The notes beneath the pieces are model-generated. The model saw only the letters and a list, made by a program, of their open reading frames with translations. It had not been told where the DNA came from and did not search any database. A program made the position numbers and the translations under genes. Below, piece after piece: positions 41,302 to 51,044 of a stretch of 64,000 bases of DNA; position 1 is the first letter of the stretch; each line of letters begins with the position of its first letter. Source of the stretch: Candidatus Microbacterium phytovorans (GTDB taxonomy: Bacteria; Actinomycetota; Actinomycetes; Actinomycetales; Microbacteriaceae); contig CP119321.1 of NCBI GenBank assembly GCA_029202445.1, positions 2,046,001 through 2,110,000 on the forward strand, given 5' to 3'.

Positions 41302-42612
41302 TCAGCGCTGGGCTTGCGTGCAGGTGACGTCGGCGGCGGTGGAGCCGGCGATGTCGGAGGGGAGCTCCACGGCCGTCTCGGTGGGCTCCGGCGTCTGGTT
41401 CGCGTCGGGGGTCTCTGAGGCGTCGGGCGAACCGCTCGGCGAACCCGTGGGGGTGGGAGTGGGGGTCGGGGTGGCCTCGGCCTCGCCGACGATCTCCACA
41501 CCGTAGCCCTGGCTCGCGTCGCCCGTGAGCTTCAGCGGCTGGTTGTCCTCAAGCGCCTGGAACAGCACGTCGGCCGCCGAGGTGACCGGGAGCACACGGC
41601 CGCCGCCGGGGGCGTAGACCGTCGGATACTGCACGAAGACGATGTCCTTGTACGGCACGCTCTTGACCGCCATCGCGATCGACACCATCCGCTGGGGGTT
41701 GGTCAGCGAATCGCTCAGCACGAGCTGCTTCGACTGCACCTGCGCCACCGCGGTCGTCGCGAGGTTGAACAGCACCGACGGATTCGCCAGCACACCGCCC
41801 GACTGCAGCTTGCGCACCATCGAGCTCATGAACTGCTGCTGATTCGAGATGCGGCCGAGGTCGGAGCCGTCGCCGATGCCGTGGCGAATGCGCAGGAACT
41901 GCAGCGCCTCCGCACCGACGAGGGTGTGCGTGCCCTTGGTGAGGTTCAGGCCCGTGTGCTTGTCGCTGATGTCGTCGGAGACGCACACGTCGACGCCGCC
42001 GATGGCATCCGACATGTTGATGACACCCGTCCAGCGGATCGCCGCGGCGTACTGGATGTCGACGCCGGTCAGCGCCTCGACGGTCAGCACGGTGCAGGGA
42101 AGTCCGCCGTACATGTACGACGAGTTGATCATCTGAGCGCTCATCGCGGAGTAGTTGCCGCCGTCGCCGGTCGGGCACGACGGGATCGGCACGATCATGT
42201 CGCGCGGGAAGGAGACCACCGTCACGCGGCGCGGGTTGTCGCTGATGTGCACCAGCATCGTCACGTCGTTGCGCTCGCCCCCCGCGTCGTGGGCGCAGCG
42301 CGGGAAGAGCTTGAGGTCTTGACCCTCGCAGGAGTCGGTGCCCACGACGAGCATGTTGACGCCGCCGTCGATCTCGCCGATGGCGGGCAGCTCGTCGACG
42401 TCGTCACCGATGTCGACACTGTTGTCGGTGAGGGTGCGCGCGGCATCCCACACGTAGAACGCCCCCACGGCGCCGACGCTCAGGACGACGACCGCGACCA
42501 CCGCGCCGAGCACCGTCATGATCTGGCGGAAGGGCTTCGGGGAGGTCTGGATGCCGTGGCGCGCCAGCGGCTGTCGCCGGCTGGTCGGCGGGGCGTCAGG
42601 CGTCTCGCTCAC
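41302..42612 (-). CDS. LytR-CpsA-Psr (LCP) family cell-wall glycopolymer ligase
   Basis: Membrane-anchored LCP protein of 436 residues. After a ~30-residue cytosolic tail one helix (about 31-54) leads to the extracytoplasmic LCP domain: NMLVVGTDSCEGQ, RNDVTMLVHISDNPRRVTVVSFPRDM (active-site arginine and aspartate region), the conserved INSSYMYGG region and LRIRHGIGDGSDLGRISNQQQ near residues 245-265. The C-terminal end is a Thr/Pro/Glu-rich linker without a domain. Transfers teichoic-acid-like or arabinogalactan-like polymers to peptidoglycan in other bacteria. Start: GTG 42612 with AAGGGA upstream; ATG 42618 is also possible. Confidence 0.9.
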   Translation of the reverse strand: MSETPDAPPTSRRQPLARHGIQTSPKPFRQIMTVLGAVVAVVVLSVGAVGAFYVWDAARTLTDNSVDIGDDVDELPAIGEIDGGVNMLVVGTDSCEGQDLKLFPRCAHDAGGERNDVTMLVHISDNPRRVTVVSFPRDMIVPIPSCPTGDGGNYSAMSAQMINSSYMYGGLPCTVLTVEALTGVDIQYAAAIRWTGVINMSDAIGGVDVCVSDDISDKHTGLNLTKGTHTLVGAEALQFLRIRHGIGDGSDLGRISNQQQFMSSMVRKLQSGGVLANPSVLFNLATTAVAQVQSKQLVLSDSLTNPQRMVSIAMAVKSVPYKDIVFVQYPTVYAPGGGRVLPVTSAADVLFQALEDNQPLKLTGDASQGYGVEIVGEAEATPTPTPTPTGSPSGSPDASETPDANQTPEPTETAVELPSDIAGSTAADVTCTQAQR

Positions 42613-42652
42613 GAGCATCCCTTTCTGAGGCGGGGCGGGGGTCCCCGAGGGG

Positions 42653-42737
42653 CGGAGGGTGTGGGATTCGAACCCACGGGACATTGCTGCCCACCGGTTT
42701 TCAAGACCGGGTCCTTCGGCCGCTCGGACAACCCTCC
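42653..42737 (-). tRNA. tRNA-Ser (anticodon UGA)
   Basis: Acceptor GGAGGGT (5' end 42737) pairs with ACCCTCC, followed by discriminator G at 42653; CCA is not encoded. Anticodon stem CCGGT/ACCGG with loop CTTGAAA gives anticodon TGA (42703-42701). The long variable arm and GGTTCGAATCC T-loop are typical of serine tRNA. It decodes UCN codons led by UCA. Confidence 0.95.
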
Positions 42738-42884
42738 CGAGCAGACTCCGAAGAAATCCGCCCGACAGGCGTCGATTGTAGTGGACCGGGCCGGTTCCAT
42801 TCTGGCCGAGCGCGCCTGTGGGCGGGCTGTTAACCGCTTCTGACCGGGACGGCACGCCCCGCGATGCTTCTCTGAGGCACTGCC

Positions 42885-43814
42885 TCAGAGGCGACGCAGG
42901 ATCTCCGCCACGCCTCCCGCGCGCACCGATGTCGTCGTCTCGGACGCCTCGCGGCGCACCTCGTCGGGGCCCTGCGCCATCGCGATCGCGCGGCCGCCGT
43001 GCTCCCGCGCCCAGCGGAACATGCCGACGTCGTTGCGTCCGTCGCCCATGACGAGCACGTGTGCGGGATCGACGCCCAGCCACACCCGCACCCTCTCCAA
43101 GGCGGTCGACTTGTCGACGCCCTGGGGGGCGATGTCGAGCCACGCCGACCAGCCGACGGCGTACGACACCTTGTTGAGTCCGATGCGACCCACGAGGTCG
43201 ACGAAGTCGGCATCCGTCTCGTCGGGCGAGACCACCACGACGCGGCACACCGGCTGGGCGGACAGCTCCGAGAACGGCACCCGGTGCGCGGCGACCAGGT
43301 TCCAGTCGTCCATCTCCTCCGTGTAGAGGCGACGCCCGTCGGCGAGCTCGACCATGTAGTGCGCGTCGGGCAGGTGCTCACGCAACAGGTGCAGCACTTC
43401 GGTGGGGTCGAACGTCTCGATGTGGAACCGCTCGTAGACGAGCTCGTCGGCCAGATCGCCGCCCGCCCGCTTCATGATGACCGCGCCGTTGGAGCACACC
43501 GCGTACTCGGGGGCGAGCCCGAGAACGCGCAGGATGCCACGGGTGCTCTCCCACGACCGTCCCGTCGCGAGCATGACCTCGTGACCGGCGCGGTGGGCGT
43601 GCGCGATCGCGTCGACGACCCCGGGGCTCAGCGTCTCGTCCTCCAGCAGGAGCGTGCCGTCGACGTCGAGGGCGATGAGCAGCCGTTCGGTGGCGACCGT
43701 CGGGTCTTCGGTCTCGTCGGCGATCCGCTCGACGAGACGGGCGGCCTTCGTCGGCTTCACCACCTTCACCGAGCCGGTCGGCGGCAGGTGGGGCGTGCCG
43801 CCCTTCGCCGTCAC
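42885..43814 (-). CDS. HAD-superfamily (Cof-type) sugar/phosphate hydrolase
   Basis: Cytosolic HAD phosphatase of 309 residues, Cof subfamily. Motif I is [16 protein letters not shown] (nucleophile Asp in DVDGT), motif II near VMLATGRS, and motif [12 protein letters not shown] (Mg-binding aspartates). The capping domain is the type II alpha/beta insert between residues about 120 and 225. GTG 43814 overlaps the serS stop (GTGA); serS followed by this gene is common in actinobacteria. Targets are small phospho-sugars or cofactors; not defined. Confidence 0.9.
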   Translation of the reverse strand: MTAKGGTPHLPPTGSVKVVKPTKAARLVERIADETEDPTVATERLLIALDVDGTLLLEDETLSPGVVDAIAHAHRAGHEVMLATGRSWESTRGILRVLGLAPEYAVCSNGAVIMKRAGGDLADELVYERFHIETFDPTEVLHLLREHLPDAHYMVELADGRRLYTEEMDDWNLVAAHRVPFSELSAQPVCRVVVVSPDETDADFVDLVGRIGLNKVSYAVGWSAWLDIAPQGVDKSTALERVRVWLGVDPAHVLVMGDGRNDVGMFRWAREHGGRAIAMAQGPDEVRREASETTTSVRAGGVAEILRRL

Positions 43815-45091
43815 GCGATGGGCTCCGCGACCTCGAGCCCGCCGAGGTAGGGCCGCAGCACCTCCGGGATCACGACCGAGCCGTCGGCGCGCTGGTGCGT
43901 CTCCAGGAGAGCCACGATCCACCGCGTCGTCGCGAGCGTGCCGTTGAGCGTCGCGACGTGCGCGGTCTTGCCCGCCGGGGCGCCGTCGACGACGGGGCGG
44001 TGGCGGATGTCGAGGCGTCGCGCCTGATACGTGGTGCAGTTCGAGGTGGAGGTCAGCTCGCGGTAGGCACCCTGCGTCGGCACCCACGCCTCGACGTCGT
44101 ACTTGCGCGCCGCGGAGGAGCCGAGATCGCCCGCCGCGACGTCGATGACCCGGTAGCTCAGCCCGAGGTCCTGCAGCATCGCCTCCTGCATCGCGACGAG
44201 CCGCAGGTGCTCGGCCTCGGCATCCTCGGGGGTCGTGTAGACGAACATCTCCAGCTTGTTGAACTGGTGCATGCGGATGATGCCGCGGGTGTCCTTGCCG
44301 TGCGAGCCGGCCTCACGGCGGTAGCACGTGGACCAGCCGGCGTAGCGCTTCGCGCCCGCAGTCAGGTCGAGGATCTCGTCCATGTGGAACCCCGCGAGGG
44401 GCACCTCGCTCGTGCCGACGAGGTAGAGGTCGTCGTCATCGAGGCGGTACACCTCGTCGGCGTGCTGGCCGAGGAAGCCCGTGCCGCGCATGACCTCCGA
44501 CCGCACGAGCGTCGGCGGGATGACGGGGACGAACCCGGCGGCGAGCGCGCGCTCCATGCCGAGGTTCATGAGGGCGAGCTCGAGGCGTGCGCCGATGCCG
44601 GTGAGGAAGGTGAAGCGGGCGCCGGAGACCTTCGCGCCGCGCTCCATGTCGATCGCGCCCAGCAGTTCGCCGAGGGCGAGGTGGTCGCGCGGCTCGAAGT
44701 CGAACGTCACGGGTGCGCCGTGCGTGCGGAGGGTGACGAAGTCGTCCTCCCCGCCGGCCGGGACGCCGTCGATCACGATGTTCTCGATCTTCGCGAGGGC
44801 AGCGGATGCCGCGGCCTCCGCGGCCGTCACGGCCTGCTGAGCCTCCTTCACGCGGGCACTGAGGTCCTTGGCCTCGGCGACGAGCGCGGCCTTCTCCTCC
44901 TTGGGCGCCTGCGCGACCTTCTTGCCGTGCACGTTCTGCGCGGCACGCAGCTCTTCGAAGGCGGTCAGCGCGACGCGACGCGCACGGTCGGCGTCGATCG
45001 CGGCATCCACGGATTCCGCCGACTCTCCTCGTGCCTCCTGCGAGCGCTTCACGAGGTCGGGGTTGTCGCGGAGAAGGGCGAGATCGATCAC
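43811..45091 (-). CDS. serS: Seryl-tRNA synthetase
   Basis: Class II aminoacyl-tRNA synthetase of 426 residues charging tRNA-Ser with serine. The N-terminal helical hairpin (about 25-100, [20 protein letters not shown]) holds the long variable arm of tRNA. Class II motif 2 is in [20 protein letters not shown] and motif 3 near [19 protein letters not shown] start at 45091. Two tRNA-Ser genes lie 1.1 and 4.9 kb downstream on the same strand, and a HAD phosphatase gene is translationally coupled to its end. Confidence 0.96.
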   Translation of the reverse strand: MIDLALLRDNPDLVKRSQEARGESAESVDAAIDADRARRVALTAFEELRAAQNVHGKKVAQAPKEEKAALVAEAKDLSARVKEAQQAVTAAEAAASAALAKIENIVIDGVPAGGEDDFVTLRTHGAPVTFDFEPRDHLALGELLGAIDMERGAKVSGARFTFLTGIGARLELALMNLGMERALAAGFVPVIPPTLVRSEVMRGTGFLGQHADEVYRLDDDDLYLVGTSEVPLAGFHMDEILDLTAGAKRYAGWSTCYRREAGSHGKDTRGIIRMHQFNKLEMFVYTTPEDAEAEHLRLVAMQEAMLQDLGLSYRVIDVAAGDLGSSAARKYDVEAWVPTQGAYRELTSTSNCTTYQARRLDIRHRPVVDGAPAGKTAHVATLNGTLATTRWIVALLETHQRADGSVVIPEVLRPYLGGLEVAEPIA

Positions 45092-45262
45092 CGTTCGAGT
45101 CTAGTCGCGGCCGGTTCGCGGGCCGCGGGCGGTGTGGACGGGTGCACGGACGGTCCGGTGGACGGACGAGTTATGCACAGATTCAGATCGCTTTCTCGAA
45201 CACGCATAAATGAGTACTAGCGTGAAGTCCTCCCCCTCTTCGCATCGAAGGGAACCGAACAC

Positions 45263-45847
45263 ATGACGAACCGAAAGAACGCGATCCTCGGCACCATGGC
45301 CGCCTGCGCCCTGATCCTGAGCGCGGCCCCCTCGTGGGCGTCGGGCGCGCCGGCCGAGCGTTTCGTGGCAACGAACGCCGATACCTCATCGCTCACGGCC
45401 CTCTCCGTACCGATCAAGGGCTGCAGCACATCCAAATGGAGGTACGACTCCACCTCGCGCGGTGCGCGCAAGCTCACCCAGATCGGGCCCACCCAGGCGA
45501 ATCGCAATCGCACCGCCAAGAGCATGAGAGTCACGCTCACCTCAGACGTCGGGGGCACCGTCAACGCCCAGTTCTCCGGGGCGACCAACGTCAAGGGGTC
45601 CGTGAAGGTCGCCGAGATCTCCGCGGAGTTCGGCGTCTCGGCGGGCCTCAGCGTCACGGCATCCGTCGGGAACTCGGTCACGTTCACCGTTCCGGCCGGA
45701 AAGACGGGATACGGCGACTACGGGGTCTGGAGCCTCCCGGTGAGGGGCAAGGAGTACCGCACTCTCGGTCCCGATTGCACCATCCAGTCGCGCGCAACGA
45801 GCACGCTCGCCCCCTTCCGGGTGGGCTGGGATGTGACCGTCAAGTGA
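45263..45847 (+). CDS. Exported protein of unknown family
   Basis: Secreted protein of 194 residues. Signal peptide residues 1-27 (MTNRKNAI, hydrophobic core, SWASG cleavage). The mature part is Ser/Thr/Gly/Val-rich with alternating polar/hydrophobic residues, for example VGGTVNAQFSGATNVKGSVKV and SAGLSVTASVGNSVTFTVPAG, resembling beta-pore-forming or adhesin-like repeats; two Cys (in KGCSTSK and GPDCTI) may pair. I cannot name a family. Codon use is a little less GC-rich than its surroundings. Coupled (GTGA) to a downstream lipoprotein gene; divergent from serS. Confidence 0.7.
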   Translation: MTNRKNAILGTMAACALILSAAPSWASGAPAERFVATNADTSSLTALSVPIKGCSTSKWRYDSTSRGARKLTQIGPTQANRNRTAKSMRVTLTSDVGGTVNAQFSGATNVKGSVKVAEISAEFGVSAGLSVTASVGNSVTFTVPAGKTGYGDYGVWSLPVRGKEYRTLGPDCTIQSRATSTLAPFRVGWDVTVK

Positions 45848-46302
45848 GGCGGACGATGTGGGCGATGGTCGGCGTGCTGGCCGCGACCTCGCTGACCACC
45901 GGCTGCGTGGCGGGGGCCCTCGATCCTGCCACGCAGCAGGCCTCCCCTCCGAGTCCTTCGGCATCCGTCTCGCCATCGCCCGCCCCCAGCGAACTGACGG
46001 TCACTCCCGCGCCGGGTGAACCTCGCATCGCGACCCTGTCGTCGATTCGCGGCGCCGCCTCCACGGAACCCGCGCCAACGAGGACGGGTCGCGTCGCCGT
46101 TTACATCCGGTGCTTCGGCGACGACATCATCACGGTCGAGATCGAGAACTCCGCAACGATCACCCAGAGGTGCCTCCTCGACGCCGGCGACCCCGGAACG
46201 CGGAACACGCTCGACATCGTCGGAGAGGAGGTCCGCGTGACGGGTACGGCAGACGTCGACAACCTGTGGGCGATCGCCGTCACGGAGATACCCGCCGATT
46301 GA
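45844..46302 (+). CDS. Small lipoprotein of unknown function
   Basis: Lipoprotein of 152 residues starting at GTG 45844 (VRRTMWAMVGVLA), which supplies basic residues before the hydrophobic core; lipobox is SLTTGC. A Pro/Ser-rich linker (SPSPSASVSPSPAP) leads to a C-terminal ~80-residue domain with two Cys (YIRCFGDD, TQRCLLDAG). The upstream gene's stop overlaps the start. The pair probably acts together at the cell surface. ATG 45856 is an alternative start that would shorten the n-region. Confidence 0.7.
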   Translation: MRRTMWAMVGVLAATSLTTGCVAGALDPATQQASPPSPSASVSPSPAPSELTVTPAPGEPRIATLSSIRGAASTEPAPTRTGRVAVYIRCFGDDIITVEIENSATITQRCLLDAGDPGTRNTLDIVGEEVRVTGTADVDNLWAIAVTEIPAD

Positions 46303-46365
46303 CGGTGAGCGCAAGCCCCCCGCGTCCGGAGGCCGGTCACGGGCCCCGCGCAATACTCTGTACGC

Positions 46366-47529
46366 ATGGCGACCGACTCCGGCACGAACGTGGGCTCCGA
46401 CGCGACCGATCCGGAGGAGGCGGCCGCACCCGACGACGTCATCCGCCAGCCCGACGACGTCTCCCCCGACACGTCCGACGGTGAGACGGGCGAGGCCCGG
46501 CGCGTCGACGAGAGCGGACGCACCGAGCCTTTCTCCGACGGCGACCGCCCGAGCCCGAAAGCCGCGCTCGTCTACAACCCGATCAAGGTCGACGGCGACG
46601 CGCTGCGCGCGCAGGTCGCCACCCACGCGAAGGAGGCGGGCTGGTCGGAACCCCTCTTCTACGAGACCACCGTCGATGACCTCGGCAACGACGTCACCCG
46701 GCAGGCACTCGCCGAAGGGGTCGACGTGGTGCTCGTCGCGGGCGGCGACGGTACGGTCCGTGCCGTCAGCGAAGCTATGACCGGTTCTGCCGTCCCGCTC
46801 GCGATCGTCCCCAGCGGCACCGGCAACCTCCTCGCCCGCAACTTGCGTCTCCCCCTCGACGACGCCGACGCCATGATCGCCGCCGCCTTCGACGGCGACG
46901 TCGTCCCCATCGACGTCGGCATCGCCACCCTCGCCCGCCCCGGCGGCGAGAGCGAGAAGCGCGCCTTCGTCGTCATGGGCGGAATGGGTCTGGATGCCGC
47001 GATGATCGCGAACACGAGCGGCGATCTCAAGAAGAAGGTGGGCTGGGTCGCCTACGTCGACGGCGCGGCGCGCTCCCTCATCGGCGCGAAGCCGTTCCCC
47101 GTCATGTACCAGGTGCCCGGGCACAAGGTGCACCGCGCCAACGTGCAGAGCGTCGTCTTCGCCAACTGCGGTTCGCTCCCGGCCGGACTCGAGCTGATCC
47201 CCGAGGCATCCGTCACCGACGGCGACCTCGACATCGCGATCTTCCAACCCAAGAGCGCCTTCGGCTGGCTGCTCATCTGGCGCCGCGTGGCCTGGGACAA
47301 CAGCTTCCTCCGCCGCTTCCGGGCGGGACGCCAGATCCTGTCGCTGCGCACCAAGGACAACGCCGTGCGATTCAGCCGCGGCGCCGGCATCGACCTCGCC
47401 ACCGTCGCCGCCCAGCCGGTGCAGCTCGACGGCGACGAGTTCGGCGAGGCGACCCACGTCACCGCGCGCGTCGAACCCGGCGGACTCACCGTCGCCGTCC
47501 CCCGCGGACACAGCGTCACCGGAATCTGA
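46366..47529 (+). CDS. Diacylglycerol kinase-family lipid kinase
   Basis: Protein of 387 residues with an acidic ~65-residue N-terminal tail and a DAGK catalytic domain: KAALVYNPIKVDGD (about 64-77), the nucleotide motif VAGGDGTVRAVSE, and SGTGNLLARNLRLPL. Later IDVGIATL and GSLPAGLELIPEASVTDGDL match YegS/DgkB/BmrU-like kinases. Phosphorylates diacylglycerol or another lipid alcohol such as ceramide-like lipids. Lies between the serS block and a photolyase gene 13 bases on. Confidence 0.9.
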   Translation: MATDSGTNVGSDATDPEEAAAPDDVIRQPDDVSPDTSDGETGEARRVDESGRTEPFSDGDRPSPKAALVYNPIKVDGDALRAQVATHAKEAGWSEPLFYETTVDDLGNDVTRQALAEGVDVVLVAGGDGTVRAVSEAMTGSAVPLAIVPSGTGNLLARNLRLPLDDADAMIAAAFDGDVVPIDVGIATLARPGGESEKRAFVVMGGMGLDAAMIANTSGDLKKKVGWVAYVDGAARSLIGAKPFPVMYQVPGHKVHRANVQSVVFANCGSLPAGLELIPEASVTDGDLDIAIFQPKSAFGWLLIWRRVAWDNSFLRRFRAGRQILSLRTKDNAVRFSRGAGIDLATVAAQPVQLDGDEFGEATHVTARVEPGGLTVAVPRGHSVTGI

Positions 47530-47542
47530 CGGGCGTGTCGTC

Positions 47543-48892
47543 ATGACCTCCCTCGTCTGGCTGCGCGACGACCTCCGCCTCGCCGACAACCCCGCCCTGC
47601 GCGCCGCGGTCGACCGCGACGAACCGGTCACCGTGCTGTACGTGCTCGACGAGGAGTCGCCCGGCGTCCGTCCCCTCGGCGGAGCCGCGAAGTGGTGGTT
47701 GCACCACAGCCTCGCCGACCTGGGGCAGCGGCTCGCCGATCGAGACGGCTCCCTCGTGCTGCGACGCGGGGCGGCCGCCGACGTCGTGCCCGCGGTGGCC
47801 GACGAGGTCTCCGCGGAGGCCGTCTCGTGGAACCGCCGCTACGGCGGAGCCGAGCGCGACATCGACACGGCCCTCAAAGCGCGGCTGCGCGACGAGGGGC
47901 GCGAGGTCACCTCGTACGCGGCGAACCTCCTGTTCGAACCGTGGACCGTCCGCACCGGATCGGACACTCCCTACGCCGTCTTCACCCCGTTCTGGAAAGC
48001 CTGCCAGGCGCAGCCGTCGCCCCGCGACCCGCTGCCCGAGCCGCGCACGGTCGACGGCCGGGGCGCCCGCAGCGACGACCTCGACGACTGGAAGCTCCTC
48101 CCTACGGCGCCCGACTGGGCGGGCGGGCTGCGGGAGGCGTGGGAGCCCGGCGAGCCAGCCGCACGGACGCGACTGCGCGCGTTCCTCAGCGACGACCTCG
48201 GCGACTACGACCGCGCCCGCGACGAACCCGCCGCCGGCGCCACCTCCCTGCTCTCGCCGCGCCTGCGCTGGGGTGAGCTGAGCCCCTACACCGTATGGCA
48301 CGAGACCGTGGATGCCGCGGGCACCGGCGCGCACGCGGCATCCGCTCACCGCTTCCTCTCCGAGCTGGGGTGGCGCGAATTCGCCTGGCACACGCTGTTC
48401 CACTTCCCCGACCTCGCCACCCGCAACTGGCGGGCGGCGTTCGACGCGTTCCCCTGGCCGCCGCTTCGCCGGGGGCACCTGCGGGCGTGGCAGAAAGGCG
48501 AGACGGGAGTCCCGCTCGTCGACGCGGGCATGCGCGAGCTGTGGACGACCGGCTACATGCACAACCGGGTTCGAATGGTCGTCGCGTCGTACCTCACGAA
48601 GAACCTCGCGATCGACTGGCGGCGCGGCGAGGAGTGGTTCTGGGACACCCTCGTCGACGCCGACGGTGCCAGCAACCCCTTCAACTGGCAGTGGGTGGCC
48701 GGTTCCGGCGCCGACGCGTCGCCGTACTTCCGCATCTTCAATCCGGAGCGACAGGCGGAGAAGTTCGACCCGCAAGGCCTCTACATCGGACAGTGGGCCC
48801 CCGACAGTGCGGAGCGCGAGCCGCTCGTCGACCTCGCGGAGACGCGACGCCGGGCCCTCGACGCATACGAGCACGTCAAGCGCGCCCGCTGA
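47543..48892 (+). CDS. phrB: Deoxyribodipyrimidine photolyase
   Basis: DNA repair flavoprotein of 449 residues. The alpha/beta antenna domain starts at LVWLRDDLRLADNPAL; the helical FAD domain has GGAKWWLHHS-like early and the essential WREFAWHTLF, TGYMHNRVRMVVASYLTKNL and ASNPFNWQWVAGSGADASPYFRIFNP stretches (about residues 340-400). Reverses cyclobutane pyrimidine dimers with blue light. It follows the DAGK gene by 13 bases. Length and all signature regions are normal, so a functional class I CPD photolyase is expected; cryptochrome is less likely. Confidence 0.93.
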   Translation: MTSLVWLRDDLRLADNPALRAAVDRDEPVTVLYVLDEESPGVRPLGGAAKWWLHHSLADLGQRLADRDGSLVLRRGAAADVVPAVADEVSAEAVSWNRRYGGAERDIDTALKARLRDEGREVTSYAANLLFEPWTVRTGSDTPYAVFTPFWKACQAQPSPRDPLPEPRTVDGRGARSDDLDDWKLLPTAPDWAGGLREAWEPGEPAARTRLRAFLSDDLGDYDRARDEPAAGATSLLSPRLRWGELSPYTVWHETVDAAGTGAHAASAHRFLSELGWREFAWHTLFHFPDLATRNWRAAFDAFPWPPLRRGHLRAWQKGETGVPLVDAGMRELWTTGYMHNRVRMVVASYLTKNLAIDWRRGEEWFWDTLVDADGASNPFNWQWVAGSGADASPYFRIFNPERQAEKFDPQGLYIGQWAPDSAEREPLVDLAETRRRALDAYEHVKRAR

Positions 48893-48957
48893 CCCGGGGT
48901 GGTGCCCCGGCCTGGTAGCGGGGAATGCGGATGCCGACGAGATCGTTGCGGTTCCTG

Positions 48958-50022
48958 ATGAACACGACCGCCTCCCCCGCCCTGTCCGTCCTCGACCTCG
49001 TGCCCGTGCGAGCCGGTCAGAGCAGCGCACAGGCCGTCGCGGCATCCCTCGACCTCGCTGCCCGCGCCGACGACCTCGGTTTCCGGCGGTACTGGTTCGC
49101 GGAGCACCACAACATGCCCGCCGTCGCCTCGACGACCCCGCCCGTACTGGCGGCGGCAGCCGCGGCCCGCACGTCGCGCATCCGCGTCGGCAGCGGCGGC
49201 GTCATGCTTCCCAACCACGCGCCGCTCGTCGTCGCCGAACAGTTCGCCGCCCTCGAAGCCATCGCTCCCGGACGCATCGACCTCGGCATCGGCCGCGCCC
49301 CCGGCAGCGACCCCGTCATCACCCAGCTGCTGCGGATGACGGGAACCACGAGCGACGTCGACCGTTTCCCCGACCACATCCGCGACATCCTCGGGCTCGT
49401 GTCGCCCGAGGGCTCCCAGGTGCGTCTCGTGAGCCGTCCGGGCGCGGCGACCGGCGAACCGTACGCGGTGCACGCGACGCCCGCGGCGACCTCCACCCCC
49501 GACGTGTGGCTGCTGGGATCGAGCGACTACTCCGCCGCCCTCGCCGCGGCCTTCGGGCTCCCCTACGTGTTCGCGAACCACTTCTCCGGCGAGGGTCTCG
49601 AACGCGCCCTCGACCTCTACCGCACCCAGTTCACCCCCGGCGAGCACCTGGACGCTCCCCGCACCTTCGTCACCGCGAACGTCGTGGCGGCGCCGAGCGA
49701 GGCAGAGGCCGAAGCCCGGATGCTGCCGCAGGCGCGCATGATGGCGCGGCTGCGCGGCGGCCGCCCGCTCGTCGCCCTCGAGACGGTCGAGCAGGCGGCG
49801 GAGGCCGAGGCCCACGACCGGCTCGCGACGGCGATGCTCGACGGCCTGCGCGCGCGGTGGTTCGTCGGTGCCGGCGACGACGTGCGGGGCCGACTGGCAT
49901 CCTTCGCCGGGCAGCACGGCGTCGACGAGGTCATGGTCTCGCCCGTGGCGGCTCCGTACGACGCGGAGCCCCTCGACGCCGCGCCTGGCCGGGTGCAGAC
50001 GCTCGAACTCCTCGTCGGCTGA
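48958..50022 (+). CDS. LLM-class flavin-dependent oxidoreductase
   Basis: Luciferase-like flavin-dependent monooxygenase of 354 residues. Early SVLDLVPVRAG, then RYWFAEHHNMPAVAS (the conserved FAEHH stretch), GSGGVMLPNHAPLVVAEQFAALE and RIDLGIGRAPG match the small LLM proteins with an N-terminal SVLD start. It uses reduced FMN and O2; substrate unknown. ATG 48958 was chosen because homologues start close to it; ATG 48925 and 48931 are in-frame alternatives. Confidence 0.9.
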   Translation: MNTTASPALSVLDLVPVRAGQSSAQAVAASLDLAARADDLGFRRYWFAEHHNMPAVASTTPPVLAAAAAARTSRIRVGSGGVMLPNHAPLVVAEQFAALEAIAPGRIDLGIGRAPGSDPVITQLLRMTGTTSDVDRFPDHIRDILGLVSPEGSQVRLVSRPGAATGEPYAVHATPAATSTPDVWLLGSSDYSAALAAAFGLPYVFANHFSGEGLERALDLYRTQFTPGEHLDAPRTFVTANVVAAPSEAEAEARMLPQARMMARLRGGRPLVALETVEQAAEAEAHDRLATAMLDGLRARWFVGAGDDVRGRLASFAGQHGVDEVMVSPVAAPYDAEPLDAAPGRVQTLELLVG

Positions 50023-50050
50023 TCCGCACGCCGGAGCTCGCTCGGCGGCG

Positions 50051-51004
50051 TCAGGCCTCGGGCTCGCCCGAGATGAGGGCGCGCAGCCAGTCGCGCGCCT
50101 CGACGAACACATCGTCGGAGTAGCGGTCGGGGTAGCGGACGATCGCGCGATCCGCCCGCGGGTACGACCCCAGGTAGGTCACCTTCGGGCTGAAGCGGCG
50201 CAGCCCGAGAAGGGCGTCGGCCATCCGCTCGTCCTCGATGTGGCCGTCGGCGTCGATGACGAAGCGGTAGCGTCCGAGCTCGTCGCCGATCGGCCGCGAC
50301 TCGATGAGCGACAGGTTGATGCCGCGGGTGGAGAACTGTTCGAGGAGCTCCAGGAGCGCGCCGGGGTGGTCGTCGGGGAGCTCGGCGATGAGCGACGTCT
50401 TGTCGGCCCCCGTGGGTGCCGGCGGCGCCACCGTGCGGCTCACGAGCACGAAGCGCGTGACCGCGTTGGTGTTGTCGCCGATCTCCTCTGCGAGCAGCTC
50501 GAGGTCGTAGTGCCCCAGGATGCCGGGGGGAGCGATCGCGGCCTGCGCCTCGCTCACACCGTCGATGATCCCGACGGCCGAGGCGACGTTGCTCGCCGCG
50601 GGGAGGTGCGCGTGCTCGGGCAGATGCGCCGTGAGCCACCGGAGGCACTGCGCGTACGCGACGGGGTGGGCGGCGACAAGCGAGACGTCCTCGAGCCGCG
50701 TGCCCGGACGCGCGACGAGCACGAAGTTGACCCGCACGAGGTACTCCCCGACGATGCGGAGCCCGGGCGTCGTGGCCAGCGCGTCCTGCGCGGTCGAGAC
50801 CCCGCCGTCGATGGAGTTCTCGATCGCGATCATCGCGGCATCCGATCGGCCTTCGACGACATCGGCGAGCGCCTCGCCGACGTTGCGGACGGGCCGCCAG
50901 ATCTGGTCGCGCGCCTCGGCGACCTGCGCCAGCGCCGCCTCCGTGAAGGTTCCCGCGGGGCCCAGGTAGCTGTAGGTGCGGCGCGGGGCGGAGTCGACGG
51001 TCAC
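50051..51004 (-). CDS. pheA: Prephenate dehydratase
   Basis: Enzyme of 317 residues converting prephenate to phenylpyruvate in phenylalanine synthesis. The catalytic domain opens with YSYLGPAGTFTEAAL and contains AAMIAIENSIDGGVS-like and the conserved TRF motif in NAVTRFVLVS; the ACT regulatory domain (about 200-290) holds LIESRPIGDELGRYRFVI with the ESRP Phe-binding motif, so feedback inhibition is expected. GTG start at 51004. Placing pheA close to serS is usual in actinobacteria. Confidence 0.94.
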   Translation of the reverse strand: MTVDSAPRRTYSYLGPAGTFTEAALAQVAEARDQIWRPVRNVGEALADVVEGRSDAAMIAIENSIDGGVSTAQDALATTPGLRIVGEYLVRVNFVLVARPGTRLEDVSLVAAHPVAYAQCLRWLTAHLPEHAHLPAASNVASAVGIIDGVSEAQAAIAPPGILGHYDLELLAEEIGDNTNAVTRFVLVSRTVAPPAPTGADKTSLIAELPDDHPGALLELLEQFSTRGINLSLIESRPIGDELGRYRFVIDADGHIEDERMADALLGLRRFSPKVTYLGSYPRADRAIVRYPDRYSDDVFVEARDWLRALISGEPEA

Positions 51005-51044
51005 GGGGGCAAGCCTAGTGGGGGCGGGGGTGCGCGCCGTCGTG

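Noticed and set aside
42885..44087. HAD gene starting at 44087
   Set aside because: It would extend into the serS coding sequence; the GTG at 43814 overlaps the serS stop in the usual coupled manner and begins the true protein.
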